From assembly GCA_964007475.1 (NCBI GenBank), contig OZ023274.1, positions 90,295,213 through 90,359,212 on the forward strand: 64,000 nucleotides of DNA, written 5' to 3'. Positions within the stretch are counted from its first letter, which is position 1. Each line of letters starts with the position of its first letter. The position numbers and the translations under genes are program-made. Below, one piece after another: positions 11,190-23,300 of this stretch. The notes below the pieces were generated by a model that was not told where the DNA came from, did not search any database, and worked only from the letters and a program-made list of their open reading frames with translations. The stretch comes from Hybos culiciformis (Eukaryota; Arthropoda; Insecta; Diptera; Hybotidae).

Positions 11190-14100
11190 TTATATATTTG
11201 GTTGATTCACCACACCCAAACTAGTACGAAGATGCTCAAAAGCAGATCTTGGTAAACCTTTTGTCAAAATATCAGCTTTCTGATTTTTAGTGTTTATGTA
11301 TTTCAACATAAAATTTTTCTTATCATAATGATCTCTTATAAAATGATACTTAATATCTATGTGTTTAGTTCTCTTATGAACCTGGGCATTTTTAATAAGT
11401 TGAATAGCACTTTGATTGTCAATTAATAGGATTGGTATCTCAATATCTCCCACTAATTCATTTAAAAGCGACTTTAACCAAATTAATTCTTTTACTGACT
11501 GACTGGCAGCCACGTATTCAGCCTCTGTTGTTGACATAGCTACGATACTTTGTTTTTGAGATGCCCATGAAATTGTAGACTTTCCAACTTGGAAAACAAA
11601 ACCTGTTCTGCTTTTTCTTGTTTGCAAATCACCACCATAATCAGAATCACTAAAACCATTTAATTTAATATCACCTGATTCATATAATAAACCAAAATAT
11701 GTTGTTTGCTGAAGGTATCTAAAAATTCTTTTTAAGCCCGTAACATGAACCCTAGAATGCTTTTCATTAAATTGGCTCATAAAATTTACCGCATAAGCAA
11801 TGTCAGGACGACTACCAATCGCCAAATACATCAAATAACCAATAGCCTCACGGTAGGGATATTCTTCAATATTATTTTCTCCTTCAGAATAATCAGTTAC
11901 ATACATTGCATGATTTATATCAATAGGTGTCGAAATCGGGTTGCAATTTTCCATTCCAAAAATATTTAACATTTTCTTAATATAATTTGATTGGCACACA
12001 AAAACAGAATTGTCATCTAATAATTTTATTTGAAGACCAATAAATAAGTCTAAATTACTAACCTTTATTTTGAATTCAGTTTTTAAATATTCCAATAATT
12101 CATCAATTAATATTTCATTAGATGAAGCAATTATTCCATCATCAATATATATTGCTATTATGAGTAGTTGGTTATCATAAATTTTGTAAAACACGCATGG
12201 GTCAGCTTGGCTACCTTTTAACGAAAATGTTTTTAAAAAATCAGTAAATTTTTTATTCCAGCACCTGGATGATTGTTTGAGACCATAAAGACTTTTATTT
12301 AATTTGCACACTTTTCCGCTTCCATCATTAAAACCTTCTGGCTGTTGCATGAAAATTTCTTCTTGTAGATCACCGTATAAAAATGCTGTTTTGATGTCAA
12401 ATTGTTTAGCCTTCATTTTGCAAGAAGCAATTAATGACAATATTAACCGAACCGATTCAAATTTAACAACTGGACTGAAGGTTTCATTGTAATCAACACC
12501 CAATCTCTGAGTAAAACCCCGACAAACCAATCTAGCTCGATAACGATCAATTTCATTTTTTGAATTATATTTTATTTTGTAGACCCATTTATTGTCAATA
12601 ATATTTTTATCTGGTGGTAAGTCGACTAAAACCCATGTTTCATTTTCTATTAAGGAACAAATTTCATCATCCATTGCTTCTTTCCATTTATTTGACTCTT
12701 TTGATAACGTAACATCTTCATAACTCAATGGCTCTTCATTTTGTATTTCTGAAGCTAAAAATAAATGATAATCGCTTAAATATTTAGGTACCTTTTTTAA
12801 ACGTTTTTCATTTCTCTTCATTTGATTTTGATCTAAAATTTCATCTTGACTACCCAAAACATCATCATTGTTCAAAAAACTTAATTCATTATCAATTGTA
12901 TTATTTGTTCCAGATGTCTGTGGTTCATTATAATTATCATTTATTTCTTCATTACTATTGTTATCAAATTCATTACTGTTGTTATCAAATTTTGTTTCAA
13001 CTAAATTATTAACTTCATTTACATTTTCAATATTACTTAAATAAATGTTTGCTTCATCATATGGTTGTTTTTCGTTTTTAAAAATAACATCTCTACTCAA
13101 CTGAACGGTATTAGTATCAGGATAATATATCCTATAAGCCTTCGATGTATCACTGTACCCAACAAAATAACCTTTTTTAGCTTTTGCGTCTAATTTTCTG
13201 CGATTTACTTTTGGTATGTGTGTGAAAACTTCAGTTCCAAAGATTCTGAAATTTGAAATATCGCATGGTCTCCCATACCACAACTCATATGGACTTTTCC
13301 CTATTACACTTGATGTACCAGATCTATTTATAACATAAACTGATGTATTTATTGCCTCAGCCCAAAATTTGTAATCCATTTTCTTCGCATGTAGCATCGT
13401 TCGTGCTGATTCGACCAACGTTCTCATTTCTCTTTCAGCAGCCCCGTTCTGTTCTGGAGTATAGGGAACTGTTTTTTGATGAACTATACCATTATTTGTT
13501 AATACATTTTCTATTATTTTGTCAATAAATTCTAGACCATTATCACTTCTGAAAATTTTCATTTTGTTGCCAGTTTCTGTTTCGATGTTCTTGATAACAC
13601 CTGTCAATAAATTTTTTATTTCATTTTTATTTTTCAGAAAATATACCTTTCGAAAATGTGAAAATACATCCTTGAATACAACAAAGTATTTTGAGCCTCC
13701 AATTGATGCTGTTTGCATAGGCCCACAAACGTCAGAAGCTACAACTTCACCAACAGTTTTAAATGGCCCATTTATTTCAACAATTTCTCCACTATATTTT
13801 GCATTAGATTGAAAAGGCAGACGATGTAATTTACCTAACTGGCAAGCATCACAAAAAAAATTCTCATCATCTTTAAAATTTATATTTGATTTGTTTAAAT
13901 GTTGTTTCACATATCTGATATTTTGGTGGCCTAACCTTTCATGCCAAATTCTAATGGACTCGGTTACAGCACTGTTTGCATGAAAATTTTCTTTTATTGG
14001 GTCTATCATCTTAAATTTTAATTTATATAGCCGATTTGTGTTGTTTCTTTCTCCCACTAAAACTAAATTATCTTTGATGAAAAACTTACAAAATTCATTA

Positions 14101-15254
14101 TCACAAAACATTTTGATTCCTTTATCTGCAGCGCTACCAGATGAAAACAAATTGAAACCTACTTTTGGGACATGCCATACATTTACAAGATGATTTTTAA
14201 CATTTTTACCATTTACCAAGCACATAATATCAATATTACCTTCACCTACTGCTTCAATGAAAGAACCATCACCCACTGTAATTTTTATCGGCGTTTCAAA
14301 AACTTTATATTCTTTAAACCATTTAAAAGCATTGCACATATGGTTGCTAGCACCAGAATCTAAATACCAATCTTCATCACCACTACTCAATTTTGTTGTA
14401 AATAGACATTTTCCAATAAAAGCTACAGCGCCATTATTACCTTCATTATCATTACGGTTACCATTTTCATTTCTATTTTCGTTATTACCACTTTGACCAT
14501 TATTTCCATTTGCAACATAACCAGAATTTTGATTATTCAATTTGAAACAATTACGCTTATAATGCCCCATTTTTCCGCAATGAAAACATTTGATATTTGC
14601 ATTTCTATTCTGTTTCGATGTTTTAGCAACAAAAGCTCCTTCTAATGCTTGTTGTTGATTTTTAATTCGGTCCTCTTCCATCATCAGACGACTAGTTAAA
14701 TCAGCTAAGGTTTTCTTTTTATCATCAGAAGACTCCCAAGCACTAATAAAATGGCTGAAATCACTTGGTAAAGTTATTAATATTTTTGTAACCAACATAC
14801 TTTCTGGTATAGTTTGCCCAAGATCTTGGAGGTTTTGTGCTAATTTTTCTAACTTAGAAATGTGCATTGCGATATCATCATTTGGCTCACGAACAAAATT
14901 ATAAAATTTTTGTTGCAAAAAATGAATGGAGGCTGACGACTTTTGTTCATAAACACTGTGTAGCTTATCCCACATTTGTTTCGCAGAATCACAATTCATG
15001 ATATAAATCATTGGCTGTTCCCCAACTGTAGTTGAAATAACCATTTGACTTTTATTATCCATTTTAATCCATTCTAACCTCTTTTTTTCATTTGCATTAT
15101 CATTATCGATGACTGCTGGTTTTACTGAACTACCATCTACAACCTCAAACAATTCATTTGCCTTTAGAATAATTTTTACCTGGAACTTCCATTGTTCCCA
15201 ATTTTGTGCATTTTCTAATTTCCGCACCTTAATCATATCAGATTTAACGTCCAT
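11190..15254 (-). CDS. Copia-type Gag-Pol polyprotein, intact
   Basis: 1354 residues in a single frame, in copia order (protease, integrase, reverse transcriptase, RNase H). Residues 1-205 are a UBN2-type Gag. The CCHC knuckle CFHCGKMGHYKRNC is at 223-236, and the protease active site DSGAS at 299-303. The integrase zinc-binding HHCC is H438/H443/C468/C471. Its catalytic triad is D508 (SDVCGP), D571 (RSDNG) and E607 (EQNGAAER), with the usual 35-residue spacing between the last two. Reverse transcriptase has FDIKTAFLYG (952-961) and YIDDG (1036-1040). RNase H has the FSDSDY, STTEAEY and LIDNQSA motifs near 1201, 1241 and 1277, and the conserved ADILTKGLP near the end. No stop or frameshift interrupts it and no catalytic residue is missing. 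ATG at 15252-15254 lies about 96 bp inside the 5' LTR boundary. Copia elements usually make extra Gag by alternative splicing; that cannot be read here. Confidence 0.97.
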   Translation of the reverse strand: MDVKSDMIKVRKLENAQNWEQWKFQVKIILKANELFEVVDGSSVKPAVIDNDNANEKKRLEWIKMDNKSQMVISTTVGEQPMIYIMNCDSAKQMWDKLHSVYEQKSSASIHFLQQKFYNFVREPNDDIAMHISKLEKLAQNLQDLGQTIPESMLVTKILITLPSDFSHFISAWESSDDKKKTLADLTSRLMMEEDRIKNQQQALEGAFVAKTSKQNRNANIKCFHCGKMGHYKRNCFKLNNQNSGYVANGNNGQSGNNENRNENGNRNDNEGNNGAVAFIGKCLFTTKLSSGDEDWYLDSGASNHMCNAFKWFKEYKVFETPIKITVGDGSFIEAVGEGNIDIMCLVNGKNVKNHLVNVWHVPKVGFNLFSSGSAADKGIKMFCDNEFCKFFIKDNLVLVGERNNTNRLYKLKFKMIDPIKENFHANSAVTESIRIWHERLGHQNIRYVKQHLNKSNINFKDDENFFCDACQLGKLHRLPFQSNAKYSGEIVEINGPFKTVGEVVASDVCGPMQTASIGGSKYFVVFKDVFSHFRKVYFLKNKNEIKNLLTGVIKNIETETGNKMKIFRSDNGLEFIDKIIENVLTNNGIVHQKTVPYTPEQNGAAEREMRTLVESARTMLHAKKMDYKFWAEAINTSVYVINRSGTSSVIGKSPYELWYGRPCDISNFRIFGTEVFTHIPKVNRRKLDAKAKKGYFVGYSDTSKAYRIYYPDTNTVQLSRDVIFKNEKQPYDEANIYLSNIENVNEVNNLVETKFDNNSNEFDNNSNEEINDNYNEPQTSGTNNTIDNELSFLNNDDVLGSQDEILDQNQMKRNEKRLKKVPKYLSDYHLFLASEIQNEEPLSYEDVTLSKESNKWKEAMDDEICSLIENETWVLVDLPPDKNIIDNKWVYKIKYNSKNEIDRYRARLVCRGFTQRLGVDYNETFSPVVKFESVRLILSLIASCKMKAKQFDIKTAFLYGDLQEEIFMQQPEGFNDGSGKVCKLNKSLYGLKQSSRCWNKKFTDFLKTFSLKGSQADPCVFYKIYDNQLLIIAIYIDDGIIASSNEILIDELLEYLKTEFKIKVSNLDLFIGLQIKLLDDNSVFVCQSNYIKKMLNIFGMENCNPISTPIDINHAMYVTDYSEGENNIEEYPYREAIGYLMYLAIGSRPDIAYAVNFMSQFNEKHSRVHVTGLKRIFRYLQQTTYFGLLYESGDIKLNGFSDSDYGGDLQTRKSRTGFVFQVGKSTISWASQKQSIVAMSTTEAEYVAASQSVKELIWLKSLLNELVGDIEIPILLIDNQSAIQLIKNAQVHKRTKHIDIKYHFIRDHYDKKNFMLKYINTKNQKADILTKGLPRSAFEHLRTSLGVVNQPNI

Positions 15255-15336
15255 AATGTAAAAAATGTTTGATTCGCACCTGATTTCTAAAAAATATCCT
15301 CAAAAAAATTCCAACCTCACTTTCTTTCTTTTGGCA

Positions 15337-15350
15337 CTGGGCCCATAACC
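15337..15350 (-). promoter_or_regulatory. Primer-binding site of the copia element (initiator tRNA-Met, internal)
   Basis: Immediately inside the 5' LTR, the minus strand reads GGTTATGGGCCCAG, complementary to the anticodon-arm segment CTGGGCCCATAACC of eukaryotic initiator tRNA-Met rather than to a tRNA 3' end. This is the known copia arrangement and supports classification as a true copia-lineage element. Confidence 0.85.
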
Positions 15351-15622
15351 TGTTGAATTTGCTTGAATTCTCAAAAGAAAGTAAACCAAATTATTTGTAG
15401 TTATAAAATAATATTAGTTTTATTTAATTAAAGTTGTTGGAAAAAACAGAAATAATAATTTTCTTTTAATTTAATATAAAAAGTTCAGTTCAAATAAAAA
15501 CGTGTTCTTCGTTCAAATCTTTTAACAGCAGTAAGAAATGATTGACAGCAAACATGACATTACACTTAAATTTGTTTTATAAAATCGCTGCAACAATTTC
15601 TGCAATATCAATTTCTGCAACA
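15351..15622 (-). repeat. 5' LTR of the copia element
   Basis: 272 bp, same sequence as the 10893-11164 copy. The target duplication GTTTT follows at 15623-15627. No base difference between LTRs was seen on reading both copies. Confidence 0.95.
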
Positions 15623-15627
15623 GTTTT

Positions 15628-16275
15628 CTTTATTTCGTTTATTTGGAAAACATTCGAGGAAAAAAAACCATTAACAAGAAATTTTTTCTACTTCTTGTTT
15701 TTTAGTTTAAAATAACGAACAAATTACAGGTCTACCAACTACAGAAGCTATGAAAGTAAAAAGGATATTGTTTCTTGAAAGGACATTAAATTTTTCACGC
15801 GCATTCGCATATCTTTAAGAAAAGTCAATTGCATAACTTTACTATATACGTGAATTAATTCCTTTCAAGCATACAAATTTCATCATTTAATTAATTTTTT
15901 GGAATTTTAAATTTAAAAAAAATATATTTTTTTTTTAGGTCGTGTTGGGGTTTTATTAATTTTTAATTTATTTATTTTAACTGTATAATTGTGTAATTTT
16001 TAAATTATAATTATTATATAATATTAAGTAAAAAGAAAATCACAAAAGTCTTCCAATAAAAAGAAAAAAAAGCTATGAATTTTCACAAATTATCCTAAGT
16101 AAAAAAAAAAAAGAAAAGGATTCGAACAAAAAAAAAGTGTGAAAAAATCAATAAAATTGCATAGAAATTAAATTGTGAAAATTATAATATTTATATATAT
16201 TAAAATATAAAAAGAATTTATTAAATTATTATTAGAACATTATAAAAATAAAATTTTTATTAATTTTATGTAATT
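15628..16275. other. VGAT 5' flank / probable 5' UTR
   Basis: AT-rich sequence between the copia insertion and the VGAT start codon. It holds A-rich runs (16040-16140) and no frames of note. The VGAT promoter or a non-coding first exon is expected here or further left, but nothing identifies it. If the promoter lies left of 10888, the 4.7-kb insertion now separates it from the gene. Confidence 0.35.
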
Positions 16276-19200
16276 ATGTCATTTATGAATCATATTCGTT
16301 CATTAAACGTACCACCAGTTAGAAATGTTTTAAATGTAGCCTTACAAACAGCTCGGCAACAAATGCCCGAAAATCCAAATAAAAATGAATATGAAGAGCC
16401 CGGTGGTGGTGTTCAAGGACCACCACCAATACCAACACGACCTCAAAATGTTCGTTTCGCAAATTCTGATGGTAAGAAATAATTTTGTATATAATATGTA
16501 ATGTATGTATGTAATTGAAAAAACAATATAAACTAAAAAAAATTATCGATATTTAAGTTTTTTTAATAATCGAATTTCTTGTTGACATTAAATTATACTT
16601 CTTATATTAATCTTCTAATATTATATAGAGTTATGAATGTTTGTTAATAAAACTTCAACTTATGATGATTTAATTTTTCATCATTCTCTTTCAATAATTT
16701 TCTGAATTAACTTTTTTCTTAGTCACGAGTTGCTTTTATAATTAAAACGTATGTATTATACTACGAGTTGTATAACTATACCATCGAAAAAAGTTTAATT
16801 TTATCTTGATCGAAAAGATGATTTCGTTAACATGAAAAGTGTGAAACGTTTACAATTCCTAACGAAAGATATTTACAAACGTTATGTCCCCGTATTAGTA
16901 AGTCATAATACAAACGGCGGGCGTGGTAACTCACTTCTGTGTATAACTTTTGTGGTATTTTAGTTTTCTGAGCTAACTGCTCCAACAAAATTTTAGTACA
17001 GAGATAAAAATAGATTCAAAAACAACAAAAGTTCTTCCAAATTATAAAAAAAGGGTTTTGCTATTGTATGTGTGAATTCTATGTGGCTTTACGTGAGTTC
17101 ATAACTCATATTTACTACAACGACATATTAGCATTATGGCCTGTGGCAATTAAATTCTAATAGAATTTTAATCTACAAAACATAAAAAAACTGAAACTAA
17201 TTTTATTAAAAAATTTTATAGAACCGCCAACAGAAGCACATGAATTGAATCCATTTAAAAACCCTAATGGAGGTTATATGGATGAAGGTAGTGTTCCTGA
17301 GAATGGTGGAGTAGCGAATACATCATTTACAGGTCAAGATTATGAACAAGGATATCAGCAAGGCGGTGCATATAGGTAAATTAAATACTTCTTCTCCTCA
17401 GTGTAAGAGAATAGACAATACTTCATCTGAACAAAAAGGAATAGGTACTGAACATATATATTATACCAGTGGTTTTCAGCCTTTCGCGGACTTCTGAACT
17501 CTAATTTTGGAAAATTTCAAGCTAACAAAATCTAAAATTTATTTAGTACCTAACTAAATTGAATACAAATTATTTAGAAAGAACAAATTCTTGAAATTAA
17601 AAATTCTGTTTTATTCTGAACCTCCTTCTCGCTTAAACTCAAAATACTTCAACATGTTTTGGAAAACTTCTAAACCCGTTTTAGACCATTTTAAAGCCGT
17701 TTCACTGTTTCATATTTCATTTGTGTAAAACTTAAATTAAGACTTAAGGTTAAGACTAAGTGCTCGAAATATCTTCAAAACTAATCGCAATCTAAATTTT
17801 CTGCAACTTTTTCGTGGAATTTAGTTTGAAGAACACTGCACTATATGTACTTATATTAGATAAAAATTAATTAAAATAAAAGAAATATAGTTTTGGAAAA
17901 AATGCAATTTTAAAGTTAAAGTTTGTTAAAATTGTTGATTAAAAATAATATCCAAGCTAAAGCCATATACATACTAAGCTTTGATAATACTGTTAAGGTA
18001 AGTTAGGTATTGTGATAAAACATTTTTTTTTTTAGTTTTAATTGAAGGTTTTAAATAACTAATCCTATAGTACTATTCTTAATTAGTGGTCTACCATTTT
18101 TCCCATTTTTCAAGGAATTCGTATTAAAAATTAAAATTAATAATAATGGAAGGAATTATCAATGTAGAATTGTACCTACAGTAAAATTTTCTTTTACCAA
18201 ATTTAGTGCTATATATATATAGTAGGTATATTGAGAATAAATTTAATTTTTTTTTTGGAAATCAAATTTAAATTTACTTATATACATTATACATATTTCT
18301 ATATAGTTATTATTTTGTATAGATAATTATTAATTATATTATATTTTAATTTTAAACATTGATAAGTCGAATCAACAGCTTATTATCTGACAGATATGAT
18401 GTTTGAGATAAAATATGAAACATTATTTTTTGTATTTAATAATTATTAGCTAGATAGATTAAAATATAACCAAAATAAATAACCGTTTTATCGGTATTTT
18501 GTATAGTAAGTTAATTGAATTCAACATCGTTCTCTTTAATTTCCAATTTAAAAAAAGTGTAACTTTATTCAAATGGTTGCAATCGATGAAAGAATGGAAC
18601 CTTCTTTAAAATAAACTTATATTTTGTTCGCACGAAAAGATCTTTTAGAAGTGGACATTTCCACTGATTTTTCCGGAGTGCGATCAAGGTATTAAACAAT
18701 TATTTAATCGGAATAGAACAAAACTTGAATTATTTAAATAGAAAAACTTTGTAAATAAAAAAGCCTGTTGAGAACCATCTTCCAATTAGCTGATGCTTTT
18801 AATTATGCATCATAAGATTTCTCATGATATTATTCTTTTAAACATATGTTATAGCAAAAAATTACACTTGTGTTTATGTTTGTTATGTAATATGTAACCG
18901 ACATTCAGTATAACGAAACGTGGTGCACCAAATGTGTGTAGTTAACCGAAAAATGTATTACAAGTAGTTATCATGTTATTTCATTTTTATTAAATTTTTG
19001 TAGACAATCCAGCGTTGCCTCAGATGAAAGTTCATTTGCTTGCGAAGGTGAAGGACGGTCAGATGTGAAAATTGATGAGTTCCAGGCTGCTTGGAATGTT
19101 ACTAATGCTATTCAAGGAATGTTTATAGTATCATTACCATTTGCAGTATTACGTGGAGGATACTGGGCGATAATTGCAATGGTAGGGATTGCACATATTT

Positions 19201-20300
19201 GCTGCTACACTGGTAAAATATTAGTTCAATGTTTATATGAACCAGATCAAGCTACTGGTGAAATGGTAAGGGTGCGAGATAGTTATGTTTCTATAGCTAA
19301 AGTTTGTTTTGGTCCGAAATATGGTGCCAGAGCAGTAAGCATTGCTCAAATTATTGAACTGTTAATGACATGTATTTTATACGTCGTAGTGTGTGGTGAT
19401 TTATTAGCTGGTACTTACCCTGAAGGTGCGCTAGATACCCGTTCGTGGATGATGTTAACTGGAATATTTTTATTACCATTGGGTTTTTTGAAATCACTCA
19501 AAATGGTTTCAACATTATCATTCTGGTGTACAATGTCTCATTTAGTAATTAATGCAGTCATCTTAGGGTATTGCTTATTAGAAATCGGTGATTGGGGTTG
19601 GTCTAAAGTCAAATGGACTTTAGATTTGCAAAATTTCCCAATTTCTTTGGGAGTAATAGTTTTTTCATACACTTCCCAAATATTCTTACCTACTCTAGAA
19701 GGTAATATGATTGATAGATCTAAATTTAATTGGATGCTGGATTGGTCTCATATAGCAGCTGCTATATTTAAAGCGTCATTTGGTTATATATGTTTTTTGA
19801 CTTTCCAAAATGACACTCAACAAGTTATAACAAATAATTTACATTCTCAAGGTTTTAAAGGATTAGTGAATTTCTTTTTGGTTATAAAAGCTATTTTAAG
19901 CTATCCATTACCATATTACGCAGCTTGTGAACTTTTGGAAAGAGCATTTTTCCGGGGGCCTCCTAAAACTAAATTTCAAACTATTTGGCATTTAGATGGT
20001 GAATTAAAAGTTTGGGGATTAGGATTTCGTGTTGGTGTTATTTTGGGCACAATAGCAATGGCAATATTTATTCCACATTTTTCAATTTTAATGGGATTTA
20101 TTGGCAGTTTTACTGGAACAATGTTAAGCTTCATTTGGCCATGTTATTTCCACTTAAAAATGAAAGGTCATTTATTAGATCAAAAAGCTATAGCCTATGA
20201 TTATTTTATAATATTTTTGGGAGTACTATTTGGTATCATTGGAATTTATGATTCTGGCAATGCTTTAATAGAGGCATTTGAAATTGGTCTACCATTTTAA
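16276..20300 (+). CDS. VGAT: Vesicular inhibitory amino acid transporter (VGAT), complete, three exons
   Basis: Loads GABA (and glycine) into synaptic vesicles in exchange for protons; orthologue of SLC32A1 and unc-47. Exons: 16276-16471, 17222-17375, 19004-20300; all junctions keep frame, giving 548 residues (human about 525). Residues 1-137 are the cytosolic N-terminus, with a proline/glycine stretch (GGGVQGPPPIPTRP) and a Gln/Gly-rich part. The membrane domain starts near residue 140 with EFQAAWNVTNAIQGMFIVSLP and LRGGYWAI, the family hallmark of the amino acid/auxin permease fold. Hydrophobic segments then continue to the C-terminus (about nine to ten helices). They include SYTSQIFLPTLEGNM, the conserved motif around the third core segment, and AILSYPLPYYAACELLE. 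ATG at 16276 opens the only conserved-looking N-terminus. Convergent with BSDC1, more than 4 kb downstream. Confidence 0.95.
17376..19003 (+). other. VGAT: VGAT intron 2
   Basis: 1.6-kb intron with donor GTAAAT and acceptor TTTTTGTAG. AT-rich, without recognisable repeats, hairpins or coding sequence; homopolymer A/T runs only. Intron 1 (16472-17221) is likewise featureless. Confidence 0.6.
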
Positions 20301-23300
20301 ACGGTGATCCCTAGACATTTTTTATTTATTTCAATCAGTATTAATTTCGATTTTTTTAGCATATGTAGACAATAAGTAAGATTAAAGATAGCTTAATAAT
20401 CTTTAATGATTTTTACGATTAAAGCTTTTTTTTTTCAAATCTCTTTTCAACAATATCTGCCAGCAAACAAAAAAAATATTAATATTTGGACTTGAATTAT
20501 AATTATTAACTACTTTATTTTCATGCCAACTTGTATTAGTTTAATGCATTGATCGTATAGGTAATTTATTAAAAAATATGGTGATGGGTAATTAAATTTA
20601 GAATTCAGGAATTTAGGAAAAATGAGTTCAATATTTATTTTTTCATTTTACCCAATAAAAATCAGAACACACCCAATATTACGATTTCACCAGTATTTAC
20701 TTAGCATGCATATGATAATAAAGAATTTGAGTGCCAAACGAAAGAGAGTTTAAAAAATGTTAATAATTCATAAATCAAGATGAATTAAAAACTTTTAGAC
20801 GGTATTTATGATGATATTGCTACGATTGCTCATTTTATAAGAAAAAATCGAAAATGTATAATATAAATAACATAATATTCTTAGTTTTAAAATATGTAAC
20901 AAAGTCTTCCAAGAAACAAAATATTTATTTATATAAAAATGTTAATTCGTTCGAATTTTTAATGATAATGAAAAACAATTTGAGACTTATGGATTTTAAT
21001 ATCATAATCTAAGTTCAAAATTGTTTATGATATTAATTTATTTGACTTCAAATATAAAAGTTTTGAAAATATTAGTAAAAAATAATGTAATATCAATATC
21101 AGAGCAATATAATTATATAACATAAAGTTTTTATAAAAATTTATTTTCATTTTAAATTAAATATCTTTTTTATAAACTATGTTGAGACAAACATTTTTTT
21201 TTTGACGACATAACATCAGAAATAATTTTTAATATTTATATTTCAGAACATTTATGTGCGTATAAATTTATAATTTATATTAAATTAATTTACACTTTTA
21301 TAATTACAAAAAAATATGTATATTATTCACAATTATATTTTTACATAATTTATTCGCCTCAAATCTGTTGTACATTTTCAATGATTTTAAAATAAATATT
21401 TCATTTATAATACCAAAAAGAAAAAGACTAATATATTTGAGTAATAATAACTATTGTATTTGAAGTAGAATCGAATTAAAAATTTATATCATTTACGTCT
21501 TCCATATAAATATAGTAAAAACTTAATATAAAAATATTATTACTATTTATAAAAAAAGAAAACTAAACCTATAATAAATTAAATTATTAAACTTTTATCA
21601 AAAATAGTAATAATGTTTTCGTAATTATAGTTAGTTGAAATTTATAAATAATACACATTAAGACTAAAATCATCATAAAAAAAAATATAATGTCTTCCAT
21701 ATTTATAGTTAATAAATCTCATCATAAAATTTAATTAATTATCATTAATAAAAAAAAAATATTATCTTAATATTGTAGGTTTTTAAGTTACTAACAGTCT
21801 TCCAAAATAAAATACTGCAAAAAATATATTATAAAACGAAATATATATATAAAAAAAAAATAACTAAGATATTATAAAGTTATTATTAAGTTATTATGTT
21901 AATATTAAAATAAAAAATTGTATTAATAATACTAATAAATAAAATAAAAACTGAAGCCAATTGTATATTACCTTATATATATTATATATTTAAAGTAATT
22001 ATTAAATATATTTAACAAAAAAAAACACAATGTTTATCAATATACATAATATATTATAATATATTCTTTTTAAATGTATACTAAATTAAAAAAAGATTAA
22101 ACAAGTTGCAAATTTATTAAAAGTTTAATTATTTCTAATCAAATATGGTTAATTTCATATTATTTTTTATATTTGCAAAAATTTATTATTTTTCTAATTT
22201 ACAACAAAAATAATTAAACTTAAAAATAAAAAATAAAATTGCAAAAATTAAGACAATAATTTTATCTTAAAGTTAAAAATTGAAAATAAGTCGAAAACAA
22301 TTTTTAATAAAGCAAACATTAATTTAAACTTTATTAATTCTCCCAATAATATATTAGTTTCTGTCAAATGCAACCTTTATCTTAAGTATTTTAAACGTTT
22401 TTAATTTGTTATTACTCGTTTGAGTTTGGTTTTGCAGAATAAGAAAATAAAATCTAATTTATTAAGAAAAATAAAGCACTTTCTAACAATTTCTGCCCAC
22501 ATCGTGTGCGATAGCTTATACTGTCTTAGCCGATAATAATTAATAACTATAAATCAAAGAAAATTTGTCGTTTTGTGATAATATTTTGGCTTCTCAAGTT
22601 AAACATATATAAAAACGTTAACACCTTATATATAGTATGTGACTGATAATGAGGTCTAATTTAAGATAATTTTTTTAGAAATTGAAAACTTAAGAAATGC
22701 AAAAAAAAAAGAAAACCCCCAGATGACTAGAATTATTCTGTTTTTGTACGCTTTTAGAAATTTTATGATAATTTGTTATGTTTTTCCTGTAAGGAAGATT
22801 TGAAAATAATTTTAAGTTTTTTTTAATACATATTTAAGTTCTGTTTTTGCAGATTCTGTTGTTTAAGCCAATTATATTAAAAAAAAATTATTATAATATA
22901 AAGTTTAAGGTAAATTTCAATGTTTTCAAAGTTGTTTTAAATGTGAAATAAATGCGCTATCAAACAATAGTTAAAAATATAATTCTTATTCTTTTTTTCT
23001 ATGAATTTGTTTTACGGGTTAGTTATATTAAATTGTATTTCATTTAGCAGTATCTGTCAATTTAAAAGATTAGCAGTGTCATTTTTTGCTGTACATCAAA
23101 CAGAAAATTTATTAATCTGTATTCCACTCCACTAAATACCACTTCACTGTATTCCACTCCACTAACTACCACTTAACTGTATTACAATTTACCAAATTTT
23201 GGCTGTAAATTTTAAAAAGGTAAGAGAGAACGCCATACTAATATATTGATTCAAACAAAGTAAATTTATTTCAACGAACTAGTTTTTGTGGGCGTTCTAA

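Larger units (their letters stand above)
10893..15622 (-). mobile_element. Full-length Ty1/copia LTR retrotransposon, apparently recent
   Basis: A 4730-bp element bounded by two 272-bp LTRs that begin TG and end CA and look identical base for base on reading. The flanking target-site duplication is GTTTT (10888-10892 and 15623-15627). Next to the 5' LTR, on the minus strand, GGTTATGGGCCCAG (15337-15350) is complementary to the anticodon-arm region of initiator tRNA-Met, the half-tRNA priming strategy of Drosophila copia. A purine-rich AAAGTGGGAG (11165-11174) abuts the 3' LTR as polypurine tract. One uninterrupted Gag-Pol frame fills the interior. Identical LTRs plus an intact frame imply recent, possibly still competent, transposition. 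It lies between the divergent DRC1 and VGAT genes. Confidence 0.97.
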
